DNA from: Candidatus Omnitrophota bacterium
GTDB lineage: Bacteria > Omnitrophota > Gorgyraeia > 2-01-FULL-45-10
Assembly (NCBI GenBank): GCA_026387165.1
Contig: JAPLMG010000268.1
Coordinates: 1 to 6,057 of the forward strand
Direction: 5' to 3'
Length of the DNA: 6,057 bases
In this document: positions 1 through 4,663 of the stretch, in pieces
Layout of the letters: each line of letters opens with the position of its first letter
Numbering within the stretch: the first letter of the stretch is position 1
Program-made: the position numbers and the translations under genes
Notes under the pieces: generated by a model
Told to the model about the DNA's origin: nothing
The model's input: the letters and a program-made list of their open reading frames with translations, nothing else
The model's database searches: none

Positions 1-317
1 AGAACGGGCCCGAGCTCCCTGGCGATACCTATGCTGACCATGGGTGCCACATATATATTGGCCCCGAACCTCGCCAGCTGATACGCGCTCTGCATGGCTA
101 TGACTATGCCGGTGAAGAAAGCGACGAAAGAGGCTATGATCAAAGAATCGAATCCTGCGAAGACCATCTGGCCGAAGATCCCCTCCGGTTTGGGGAACTT
201 CTTCTTAAAAGGCCCCGCCAGGATCCAATATATCGTCTCAAATAATAAGGCCGACACATTCACGATGTGCCGGCCGGTTATCAGTATCACAGCACCTATC
301 TTTTCCACAAAATTCAT
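1..317 (-). CDS. mlaE: MlaE-family ABC transporter permease, N-terminal part (3' end beyond window)
   Basis: The first 105 codons of an MlaE/YrbE-type permease are visible; the rest lies past position 1. MlaE proteins are the membrane permeases of the Mla/MCE ABC systems that move phospholipids between inner and outer membranes. The visible part starts MNFVEKIGAV, has an amphipathic N-terminus, a G-P-F-K-K-K-F-P loop near residues 35-42, and a hydrophobic segment at about 52-76. It ends in the family signature: FFTGIVIAMQSAYQLARFGA (68-87), then VSIGIARELGPV (94-105). Full-length members are about 250-260 residues, so roughly 40% is seen. The ATG at 317 was chosen because GGATAAGG lies just upstream and the gap to the STAS stop is only 13 nt, which indicates co-transcription with the STAS gene. 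MlaF (ATPase) and MlaD (MCE) genes would be expected beyond the left edge. Family assignment is confident; exact substrate is inferred. Confidence 0.9.
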   Translation of the reverse strand, partial: MNFVEKIGAVILITGRHIVNVSALLFETIYWILAGPFKKKFPKPEGIFGQMVFAGFDSLIIASFVAFFTGIVIAMQSAYQLARFGANIYVAPMVSIGIARELGPV

Positions 318-330
318 AAAGGCCCTTATC

Positions 331-666
331 CTAAACGAATGTAGATATGGCTTCCGCCTCGTCCGCGATTATCTCAAACAGCTTCTCTAATTTGGTTATC
401 TCGAAAAGGCTCTTTACCTTATGCGACATGTTGGTGAGCCGCATCCTGCCGCCGTAAGCTCTCATCTTCTTCAGTATCTCGACAAGCGTCGCCAGCCCTG
501 ACGAGTCGACATAAGTGACCCTGGTCAAATTGATCACTATCCTGGGAGTCTTCTTCGCTAACAGCTTTTCAAACGCCTTCTTTATGTCGGGCGAGGTGTT
601 TATATCTATCTCGCCTTCGATGCAGCAAACGGTCAGATCGTTCTTCACTTCTATTTTAACGGACAT
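331..666 (-). CDS. STAS-domain anti-sigma-factor-antagonist-like protein (RsbV/SpoIIAA/MlaB type)
   Basis: A 111-residue protein made of a single STAS domain. It starts MSVKIEVKND and carries G18-E-I-D and then the diagnostic DSSGLATLV at 54-62. In SpoIIAA/RsbV proteins a Ser in this DSSG loop is phosphorylated by a partner HATPase kinase, so S55 or S56 is the likely site. A C-terminal helix with the usual GG-R-M/L-N pattern follows (72-79). The start ATG at 666 has AGGAG at 679-675, 8 nt upstream. The gene lies between a RsbW-like kinase and an MlaE permease. It could be a partner-switch antagonist, or the MlaB-type STAS subunit that binds the MlaF ATPase in E. coli; the retained DSSG serines and the kinase next door favour phospho-regulation in either case. 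Family is confident; target is inferred. Confidence 0.9.
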   Translation of the reverse strand: MSVKIEVKNDLTVCCIEGEIDINTSPDIKKAFEKLLAKKTPRIVINLTRVTYVDSSGLATLVEILKKMRAYGGRMRLTNMSHKVKSLFEITKLEKLFEIIADEAEAISTFV

Positions 667-693
667 AGAGCACTCTCCTTTTCAAATGAGCCC

Positions 694-728
694 GAAACTT
701 ACGGAAGCCGAAAGCTGACGTAAGTTTC
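694..728. repeat. 10-bp perfect inverted repeat in the STAS-gene leader
   Basis: GAAACTTACG (694-703) and CGTAAGTTTC (719-728) flank AGC/GCT (706-708, 714-716), making a symmetric stem interrupted by a 2x2 mismatch and closed by a 5-nt loop. It lies 28 nt before the STAS ATG. No T-run follows on either strand, so it is not an obvious terminator. Confidence 0.7.
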
Positions 729-757
729 AACCTCCGTTTACGCGTTTGGGCGAATTT

Positions 758-815
758 GATCCCGCAAGATACATTATAAAAAGTGTCTATTGATATAAAG
801 CTATCTTGCGGGATC
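758..815. repeat. 14-bp perfect inverted repeat just after the kinase gene, with -10 box in the loop
   Basis: GATCCCGCAAGATA (758-771) and TATCTTGCGGGATC (802-815) are separated by 30 nt. The right arm starts 6 nt past the stop of the minus-strand kinase gene. No T-run follows on the minus strand. The spacer contains TATAAT on the minus strand at 778-773. Confidence 0.8.
773..778 (-). promoter_or_regulatory. Candidate -10 box for the STAS/mlaE genes
   Basis: A perfect TATAAT on the minus strand inside the loop of the 758-815 inverted repeat. No good -35 hexamer is at normal distance. If used, it would give the STAS gene a leader of about 100 nt carrying the 694-728 hairpin. Confidence 0.35.
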
Positions 816-821
816 CTTCAA

Positions 822-1241
822 CTATTTCAGGTACTTTGTCAGCCTGACTTTATTCCCTTTATCGTTGAATTCCATCTTGTCAATAAGCTTGCGCACGATA
901 TAGACCCCTCTTCCGCTGCCCTTCATAATATTCTCCTCAATGGTGGGGTCGGGCATTTTACTGTGGTCAAACCCCGCGCCTTCATCCTCCACCTCGATAA
1001 TGAGGCTGTCGCCTTCGAGCCAATAGCTTATCAGGACCTTCAGGCCTAAATCACTATTGTTGCCGTGTGTTATCGCGTTGCGGATCACCTCTTCAACGCA
1101 AAGGCGTATATCAAAAAGCGCGGAATCGTCCAGCTTCCGCGGCTCAAGCCATTTCAATATCCCGGATGACACTTTCCTTATATATTTTATATCGCTCGGT
1201 ATCTCTATGGATACTTTTCCGGTATCACTTCGACGGTTCAT
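822..1241 (-). CDS. RsbW/SpoIIAB-like serine kinase (HATPase_c_2 anti-sigma factor type)
   Basis: A GHKL-fold ATP-binding protein of 139 residues from the chosen ATG. The N-box is EEVIRNAITHGN (50-61) with the Glu and Asn used for Mg-ATP binding. The G1 box is EDEGAGFD (85-92), and the G2/lid region is GSGRGVYIVRKLID (108-121). These are hallmarks of anti-sigma kinases that phosphorylate STAS antagonists, and a STAS gene follows 155 nt downstream. The start at 1241 gives the usual family N-terminus (…KVSIEIPSD at 9-17) and overlaps the accA stop by 17 nt, suggesting translational coupling. An in-frame ATG at 1271 would add 10 residues and also remains possible, since neither start has a strong Shine-Dalgarno site. 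No sigma factor gene is visible in the window. Such proteins can also act in non-sigma partner switches. Confidence 0.88.
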   Translation of the reverse strand: MNRRSDTGKVSIEIPSDIKYIRKVSSGILKWLEPRKLDDSALFDIRLCVEEVIRNAITHGNNSDLGLKVLISYWLEGDSLIIEVEDEGAGFDHSKMPDPTIEENIMKGSGRGVYIVRKLIDKMEFNDKGNKVRLTKYLK

Positions 1242-2196
1242 CAAAGATCCCGATCGATCTAAACTTGGCATAGCGCATCTCTATAAGCTTTGACTTCGAT
1301 ATTTTTTTCAGCGCTTCAAGATCTTTCATAATGGCCGTTTTTATATTTTCGGCGGCCTCCTGCGGGTTCCTGTGGGCTCCGCCTAAAGGCTCTTCTATTA
1401 TACCATCTATGATGCCCATATCAAAAAGGTCTTTTGCGGTCAATTTTAACGCCTTGGCCGCGTCGGGTGAGCGCGCCCTCTCCTTCCAAAGAATAGCCGC
1501 GCATCCTTCCGGAGATATTACGGAGTAGTAGGCATTCTCTAAAACATATATCCTGTCACCCACACCTATTCCGAGGGCGCCCCCTGAGCCGCCTTCCCCG
1601 ATCACGAATATTATTATGGGTGTCTGCAGGGCGGCCATCTCTCTTAAGTTATAAGCTATGGCCTCCGCCTGGCCCCTCTCCTCGGCGCCTATTCCCGGAT
1701 AAGCTCCCGGAGTATCTATGAATGTCACTACAGGTATGGAGAACTTCTGGGCCATATTCATGAGCCTCATCGCTTTTCTGTAGCCTTCAGGGTGAGGGCT
1801 CCCGAAATTCCTGATGAGATTTTCTTTCGTGTCTCTTCCCTTCTGATGGCCCACGACCATGATCTTTTCACCGTTTATAGCAGCCAGCCCGCCGACTATC
1901 GACTTGTCGTCCGCGAAATGCCTGTCGCCATGGATCTCGACAAAGTCGGTCATGAGCATCTCTATATAATCTAAGGTGTAGGGCCTTCTCGGGTGGCGGG
2001 CAAGCTGCACTCTCTGCCACGGGGTGAGGTTTTCGTATACCTCTTTCTTTATCTGAGCCAGCTTCGCCTCCAGCTTCTTCACTTCGCCGGACATATCGAG
2101 GTCCTCGCGGGCGGTGAAGCCCTTAAGCTCGTCTATCTTCCTCTCTAATTCTATGATGGGCTTTTCGAAATCCAGCCCCTGAATGTGAGCAGCCAA
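1225..2196 (-). CDS. accA: Acetyl-CoA carboxylase carboxyltransferase subunit alpha
   Basis: A complete 323-residue AccA; E. coli AccA is 319. With AccD it forms the carboxyltransferase that moves CO2 from biotinyl-AccB to acetyl-CoA, giving malonyl-CoA for fatty-acid synthesis. Characteristic blocks appear in order: LDFEKPIIELERKIDELK (8-25), GHQKGRDTKEN (116-126), NFGSPHPEGYRKA (130-142), DTPGAYPGIGAEERGQAEA (161-179), GEGGSGGALGIGVGD (200-214), YSVISPEGCAAILWK (224-238) and PLGGAHRNP (270-278). The start codon is TTG (2196-2194), supported by AAGGAG 7 nt upstream and by the correct family N-terminus; no ATG lies near. The 3' end overlaps the downstream kinase gene. The L,D-transpeptidase stop is only 64 nt upstream, so one transcript could cover both. 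accD is not in the window. Confidence 0.98.
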   Translation of the reverse strand: MAAHIQGLDFEKPIIELERKIDELKGFTAREDLDMSGEVKKLEAKLAQIKKEVYENLTPWQRVQLARHPRRPYTLDYIEMLMTDFVEIHGDRHFADDKSIVGGLAAINGEKIMVVGHQKGRDTKENLIRNFGSPHPEGYRKAMRLMNMAQKFSIPVVTFIDTPGAYPGIGAEERGQAEAIAYNLREMAALQTPIIIFVIGEGGSGGALGIGVGDRIYVLENAYYSVISPEGCAAILWKERARSPDAAKALKLTAKDLFDMGIIDGIIEEPLGGAHRNPQEAAENIKTAIMKDLEALKKISKSKLIEMRYAKFRSIGIFDEPSK

Positions 2197-2203
2197 ATTG
2201 AAA

Positions 2204-2209
2204 CTCCTT
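2204..2209 (-). promoter_or_regulatory. Shine-Dalgarno site for the TTG start of accA
   Basis: AAGGAG on the minus strand, 7 nt before TTG at 2196. It decides the start because there is no ATG or GTG close by in this frame. Confidence 0.85.
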
Positions 2210-2225
2210 ATATACGATATTCAAT

Positions 2226-2253
2226 TGTCATTTGTGCTTTGTCATTTGTCATT
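2226..2253. repeat. Short TGACAAA-type direct repeats between the L,D-transpeptidase and accA
   Basis: TGTCATTTGT occurs twice (2226-2235 and 2240-2249), followed by a third partial copy GTCATT ending at 2253. On the minus (transcribed) strand this reads as ATGACAAA-like units. Similar short units recur in intergenic DNA of several environmental bacterial genomes as far as I recall. They lie in the 64-nt gap ahead of accA. No function is evident. Confidence 0.6.
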
Positions 2254-2260
2254 AATAGAT

Positions 2261-3106
2261 TTAATCGACTATTACAACTTCCGTTCCTTCAGGAACCAAC
2301 GAATAAAGTTCTTCGACATCGGAATTCTTCATCCTCACACAACCGGAGGTGACCTGATTCCCTATCGACTGAGGTTCGGTGGTGCCGTGTATGCCATAGC
2401 CCTCAGCCGACAGGCCAAGCCATCTGGAACCCAGGATATGTTTGGGACTATCGGGCGGTATTACGCCGCCGGCAGTATACCACGGAGGATCGATGATCTT
2501 ATTGATTATCTTAAAACTGCCCACGGGGGTACAATTATTTATTCCTGTGGCGGCCCTGTAGGTCTTTATTATTCGCTCTCCGGACTTTAAGGTGAGTATA
2601 TTCATCGACTTATCTACCACTATGCTCATCTTTTCGTTGTGGACCTTAAGTTTTCTCCCCAGAGTCACCACCCTGGCATTCTTTAGATTGTTGGATCTCA
2701 TTATAAGATCCTGGGTGGTGAAAAATTTCTTCGCTATCCTGGCGAGCGTATCGCCCTTCTGAACTTCATACGATATGGAGTCCGGCGTAGATATGGAAGA
2801 AGTCATGATCCGGATATTCATATTCTCTAAGGCGCCCTGGGCTTTCTCGGTAAGACCTGAGCCCGGGAACTTTCCCATTAACTTGCGGTAGGTATCCTTC
2901 GCCGATAACAGATCGCCCGCCTCTGCATACTTTGAAGCGGCATTAAACATCTCCACTTCTTCCTTTGACGCGTTCGTCACTTTCAGGGCATTCGATTCCG
3001 GCCGCGGCGTATTGGATTGATTCGTTGTAACGATCTTCGAAACTACCAATAAGATAACCGATACCGCCAATACCAGCCCTATGGCTAAAAATACCTTATT
3101 CTTCAC
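2261..3106 (-). CDS. Membrane-anchored LysM + YkuD-domain L,D-transpeptidase
   Basis: A 281-residue cell-envelope enzyme. Residues 5-23 are a hydrophobic N-terminal anchor or uncleaved signal. Residues 48-95 look like a TPR-type helical pair (A-x-K-Y-A-E-A-G-D, then AKDTYRKLMGKFPGS). Residues 113-155 form one LysM peptidoglycan-binding domain (YEVQKGDTLARIAKKFF). Residues 160-280 are the YkuD catalytic domain with H240-G-T and the nucleophile motif S254-G-C256-V-R258. L,D-transpeptidases make 3-3 peptidoglycan cross-links or attach proteins to peptidoglycan; the catalytic residues are all present. The start is GTG at 3106, with AAGGAG 7 nt upstream, the same spacing as accA. The stop is TAA at 2263-2261, and accA follows after 64 nt. 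The precise substrate (3-3 links versus lipoprotein tethering) cannot be told from sequence. Confidence 0.95.
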   Translation of the reverse strand: MKNKVFLAIGLVLAVSVILLVVSKIVTTNQSNTPRPESNALKVTNASKEEVEMFNAASKYAEAGDLLSAKDTYRKLMGKFPGSGLTEKAQGALENMNIRIMTSSISTPDSISYEVQKGDTLARIAKKFFTTQDLIMRSNNLKNARVVTLGRKLKVHNEKMSIVVDKSMNILTLKSGERIIKTYRAATGINNCTPVGSFKIINKIIDPPWYTAGGVIPPDSPKHILGSRWLGLSAEGYGIHGTTEPQSIGNQVTSGCVRMKNSDVEELYSLVPEGTEVVIVD

Positions 3107-3113
3107 CTATTTA

Positions 3114-3119
3114 CTCCTT
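3114..3119 (-). promoter_or_regulatory. Shine-Dalgarno site for the GTG start of the L,D-transpeptidase
   Basis: AAGGAG on the minus strand, 7 nt ahead of GTG at 3106. It supports the GTG start; no in-frame ATG is available nearby. Confidence 0.85.
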
Positions 3120-3140
3120 TTCTGCTTCGCCTTTCAACTA

Positions 3141-3146
3141 ATTATA
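3141..3146 (-). promoter_or_regulatory. Candidate -10 box for the L,D-transpeptidase/accA transcript
   Basis: A perfect TATAAT on the minus strand, about 35 nt before the GTG start, which would give a leader of about 28 nt containing the Shine-Dalgarno site. No good -35 hexamer is seen at 16-18 nt spacing, so this is a half-supported promoter. Confidence 0.4.
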
Positions 3147-3181
3147 GCCGGTAGGGCTTCGCAGGAATTATCTATAACGAA

Positions 3182-3218
3182 ATTCTAACCAGGTTAGATA
3201 ACCTAACCTGGTTAGAAT
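3182..3218. terminator. 16-bp perfect inverted repeat after the PAP2-like gene (terminator or operator)
   Basis: ATTCTAACCAGGTTAG (3182-3197) and its exact reverse complement (3203-3218) are separated by 5 nt. It starts 9 nt past the stop of the minus-strand PAP2-like gene, the place for a terminator. Only TTT follows the stem on the minus strand, so termination would be weak. Each arm is itself a palindrome (CTAACC-N-GGTTAG), which also fits a protein-binding site upstream of the L,D-transpeptidase gene. Confidence 0.6.
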
Positions 3219-3227
3219 ATTACTCTC

Positions 3228-3680
3228 TTACCTGTATAGTAGCAGAGAAACTATGATACCCAGCGCTATGCCCGCGAAAACCTCTACCGGGGTATGGCCC
3301 AGGAACTCTTTCAGCTGCTTATCGTCAAGCCTCTTCTTCCAGTATATATCGTCCAGCATCTTATTCAGGACTTCGGCCATCTTACCTGTTGAAAATCGTA
3401 CGCCCTGAGCGTCGAATAGAACTATCAGGGTGAATACTAAGGTAACCGCGAATAAGGCTGAATCAAAGCCGTAAGATATGCCTATGGAGGTTGAAAGGGC
3501 CGATACGCCCGCGGCGTGCGAACTCGGCATGCCGCCGGTGCCTACAAACCAGCGAAAATTAAAGCGCTTTTCCCTGAATACGCCCAAAAACACCTTGATC
3601 AATTGGGCTATTACCCATGCGGCGACCGTAGTGCCGAATATATAGTTCTTGCTGAATTCAACTAAGTCTATGTAGAACAT
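3228..3680 (-). CDS. Divergent PAP2 family membrane protein (DUF212, YuiD-like)
   Basis: A complete 150-residue membrane protein matching the divergent PAP2/DUF212 family in size and motifs. The phosphatase-like signature GGMPSSHAAGVSAL is at about 49-62, followed by FDAQGVRF (89-96), and GHTPVEVFAGIALG (128-141) near the end. Hydrophobic segments are at about 15-35, 56-72, 76-89 and 134-149. PAP2 enzymes dephosphorylate lipid phosphates; DUF212 members keep the S-S-H and G-H-T-P histidines, but their substrate is not established. The ATG at 3680 begins MFYIDLVEF. It has no Shine-Dalgarno site, and a strong promoter lies directly upstream, suggesting a leaderless message. It is separated from the L,D-transpeptidase by 121 nt with an inverted repeat, so it is probably its own transcription unit. 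Confidence 0.92.
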   Translation of the reverse strand: MFYIDLVEFSKNYIFGTTVAAWVIAQLIKVFLGVFREKRFNFRWFVGTGGMPSSHAAGVSALSTSIGISYGFDSALFAVTLVFTLIVLFDAQGVRFSTGKMAEVLNKMLDDIYWKKRLDDKQLKEFLGHTPVEVFAGIALGIIVSLLLYR

Positions 3681-3691
3681 AATGGACTGTT

Positions 3692-3720
3692 ATTATAGTA
3701 TAATAAGGCGCACGATTCAA
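3692..3720 (-). promoter_or_regulatory. Promoter of the PAP2-like gene, giving an almost leaderless mRNA
   Basis: On the minus strand, TTGAAT (3720-3715), a 17-nt spacer and TATAAT (3697-3692) give a near-consensus sigma-70-type promoter. The start of transcription would fall near 3685, only about 5 nt before the ATG at 3680, where there is no Shine-Dalgarno site. The -10 region is embedded in the 15-bp palindrome TATTATAGTATAATA (3691-3705), so a TATAAT also exists on the plus strand. Confidence 0.65.
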
Positions 3721-3724
3721 TAAT

Positions 3725-3744
3725 AATCCTCGACAATCCTCGAC
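3725..3744. repeat. Two tandem copies of a 10-bp unit upstream of the small gene pair
   Basis: AATCCTCGAC occurs twice back to back, followed by a further AAT. It lies between two divergently transcribed genes and could be an operator or a slippage product. Confidence 0.7.
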
Positions 3745-3750
3745 AATGAT

Positions 3751-3774
3751 TTAAGCTGATATTTAAGTTGATAT
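3751..3774. repeat. Two tandem copies of a 12-bp unit upstream of the small gene pair
   Basis: TTAAGCTGATAT and TTAAGTTGATAT are adjacent and differ at one base. They sit about 50-75 nt ahead of the putative nuclease start, a plausible place for autoregulatory binding of a toxin-antitoxin pair. Confidence 0.6.
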
Positions 3775-3784
3775 TTTAATTTTA

Positions 3785-3814
3785 TTGTGGTTAAATCATA
3801 CCCTAACCTATAAA
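3785..3814 (+). promoter_or_regulatory. Candidate promoter of the putative nuclease/DUF2283 pair
   Basis: TTGTGG (3785-3790), an 18-nt spacer and TATAAA (3809-3814). Transcription would start near the ATG at 3825, so the leader would again be a few nucleotides only. The -35 match is partial, so this is tentative. Confidence 0.35.
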
Positions 3815-3824
3815 GTGAGATGGA

Positions 3825-4202
3825 ATGCCAAATTTCACGTTTAATGAAAATAATAGAGTGGAGCTTCCGACCAAGCATCACGGAGTAGTATCTTTATCAA
3901 AGACAAAGTGGGAAGAGATTTGTCAGCAGCCCGAACGGTTTTATTATCAAGATAATGCGGAAAAAATATCCACGGCTTTAGTTAATCCGGACTATGTTCG
4001 GCACTCGCATAATTATAACGACCAAATTGTTTACTACAAGAAATTTGACACGTTCCAATTGGGAAACAAGACGATGAATTCATTTGTGAAATACTGGGCT
4101 GTAATTATTGATTGTAAGACAAAAAGAATTTGCACCGTATATCCAACACCTAAGCCTAAAGCAGGCAAGGAATATAAAGCGGAGGTTAAAGATGGCAAAT
4201 AG
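3825..4202 (+). CDS. Putative BECR-fold (PBECR-like) nuclease, toxin-like
   Basis: A 125-residue soluble protein. Its layout resembles the small PBECR (Barnase-EndoU-colicin E5/D-RelE-like) nuclease families: V-S-L-S-K-x-K-W29-E-E-I, then a Q-P-E helix (35-37), a central N54-P-D-Y-V that matches the family's conserved N-P-D-x-(I/V), YYKKF (70-74), a strand with KYWAVIID (89-96), and the C-terminal CTVYPTPKPKAG (103-114) resembling the T-x-Y strand. Known members often have His in the W-x-H-I and H-P-E positions; both are replaced here. The assignment rests on recalled motif similarity, not a search. It overlaps the next gene by 11 nt, a typical arrangement for a toxin-antitoxin or immunity pair. 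Base composition is more AT-rich than in the flanking genes, suggesting acquisition. No clear Shine-Dalgarno site precedes ATG 3825. Confidence 0.6.
   Translation: MPNFTFNENNRVELPTKHHGVVSLSKTKWEEICQQPERFYYQDNAEKISTALVNPDYVRHSHNYNDQIVYYKKFDTFQLGNKTMNSFVKYWAVIIDCKTKRICTVYPTPKPKAGKEYKAEVKDGK
4181..4185 (+). promoter_or_regulatory. Shine-Dalgarno site that sets the start of the DUF2283-like gene
   Basis: GGAGG sits 6 nt before ATG 4192 inside the end of the upstream gene. It favours this start over an in-frame ATG 84 nt further upstream, which would overlap the first gene much more. Confidence 0.8.
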
Positions 4203-4512
4203 AATGGGCAATATGGATATTCCTTTTTCCGAAGTCTATAATGAAGAGGACGATGTTTATTATGTGACATTTAATACTTCTGAGCCTTCATACTGTCAAG
4301 AAATCGATGACATTCTTATTATGGAGCTCGGCTTATTTACGCATCTACCCACAGGATTTAGGATTCTTAATTTTAGTAAGAACAGAGTCAAGATGGTGAA
4401 ATTTTCTGTTCTCTTGAAAAAGATTAAAGAAACCCTCCAGGATGTAGATTTGCCTCGGCTTAAAGATAGGGAAACTCAGGTCAAGGAGGCTTTGGAAGAA
4501 GTTTTTGCTTAG
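4192..4512 (+). CDS. DUF2283-like protein, probable antitoxin/partner of the upstream nuclease-like protein
   Basis: A 106-residue acidic protein. Residues 13-62 fit the DUF2283 pattern: a Y-N-E-E-D-D-V-Y-Y-V-T-F strand pair (16-27), a short EPSYCQEIDDILIMEL region (31-46), and the returning G-F-R-I-L-N-F-S-K (55-63). A charged helical tail (about 70-106, KKIKETLQDV … VKEALEEVFA) follows and could bind the partner. DUF2283 proteins are commonly found beside small nuclease-like toxins in TA-type loci, but I cannot confirm the family by search here. The ATG at 4192 is preceded by GGAGG and overlaps the upstream gene by 11 nt, so translation is probably coupled. Toxin-first order is less usual for type II systems but not rare. 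An antitoxin role is an inference from context. Confidence 0.62.
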   Translation: MANRMGNMDIPFSEVYNEEDDVYYVTFNTSEPSYCQEIDDILIMELGLFTHLPTGFRILNFSKNRVKMVKFSVLLKKIKETLQDVDLPRLKDRETQVKEALEEVFA

Positions 4513-4529
4513 CCTTTTCCTGTCAGGTA

Positions 4530-4594
4530 AGTTGCTCATAAGGCGACTCATTATAGCTGGTGACGAAACACGGCTATAAGGGTCGTCATTTTTT
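4530..4594 (+). terminator. Hairpin array with T-run after the DUF2283-like gene
   Basis: Hairpin A pairs 4530-4535 with 4543-4548. Hairpin B pairs TATAGCTG (4552-4559) with CGGCTATA (4571-4578). TGACGA in the loop of B (4561-4566) can pair with TCGTCA (4583-4588), directly followed by six T (4589-4594). The last pairing plus T-run works as an intrinsic terminator for the small gene pair; together with B it could form an H-type pseudoknot. Confidence 0.55.
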
Positions 4595-4663
4595 CATAAT
4601 GCATTAACGTTTATTGGAAAACGGAACATTGAGATAGAGTAACATATTATGGACGCTTTTAGC

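Noticed and set aside
94..390. 98-codon plus-strand open frame
   Set aside because: It is antisense to the mlaE and STAS genes, both recognisable; its composition is that of a shadow frame.
758..815. Intrinsic terminator for the kinase gene
   Set aside because: The stem is perfect but the loop is 30 nt and no T-run follows on the minus strand.
783..1293. Plus-strand frames opposite the kinase gene
   Set aside because: Antisense to intact HATPase motifs; no independent evidence.
2226..2253. CRISPR or other regular array
   Set aside because: Only two to three very short units without spacers of constant length.
2198..2590. 130-codon plus-strand open frame
   Set aside because: It lies opposite the C-terminal half of the L,D-transpeptidase, whose catalytic motifs are clear, and it has no coherent protein features or Shine-Dalgarno site.
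3699..3704. Plus-strand TATAAT as promoter of the nuclease-like gene
   Set aside because: It is a by-product of the palindrome, has no -35 partner and is more than 110 nt from the start; the 3785-3814 candidate is closer.
4108..4191. Longer N-terminus for the DUF2283-like protein (ATG 4108)
   Set aside because: The GGAGG site before ATG 4192 and the small overlap favour the shorter form; the extra 28 residues are the upstream gene read in another frame.
4558..4582. Resemblance to the 3' half of a c-di-GMP-I (GEMM) riboswitch
   Set aside because: GGTGACG-AAA…CGG…TAAGG is loosely similar, but the required 5' GGGCAAACC block, the P1b hairpin and the GCC pairing partner are missing, and no c-di-GMP-linked gene follows directly.
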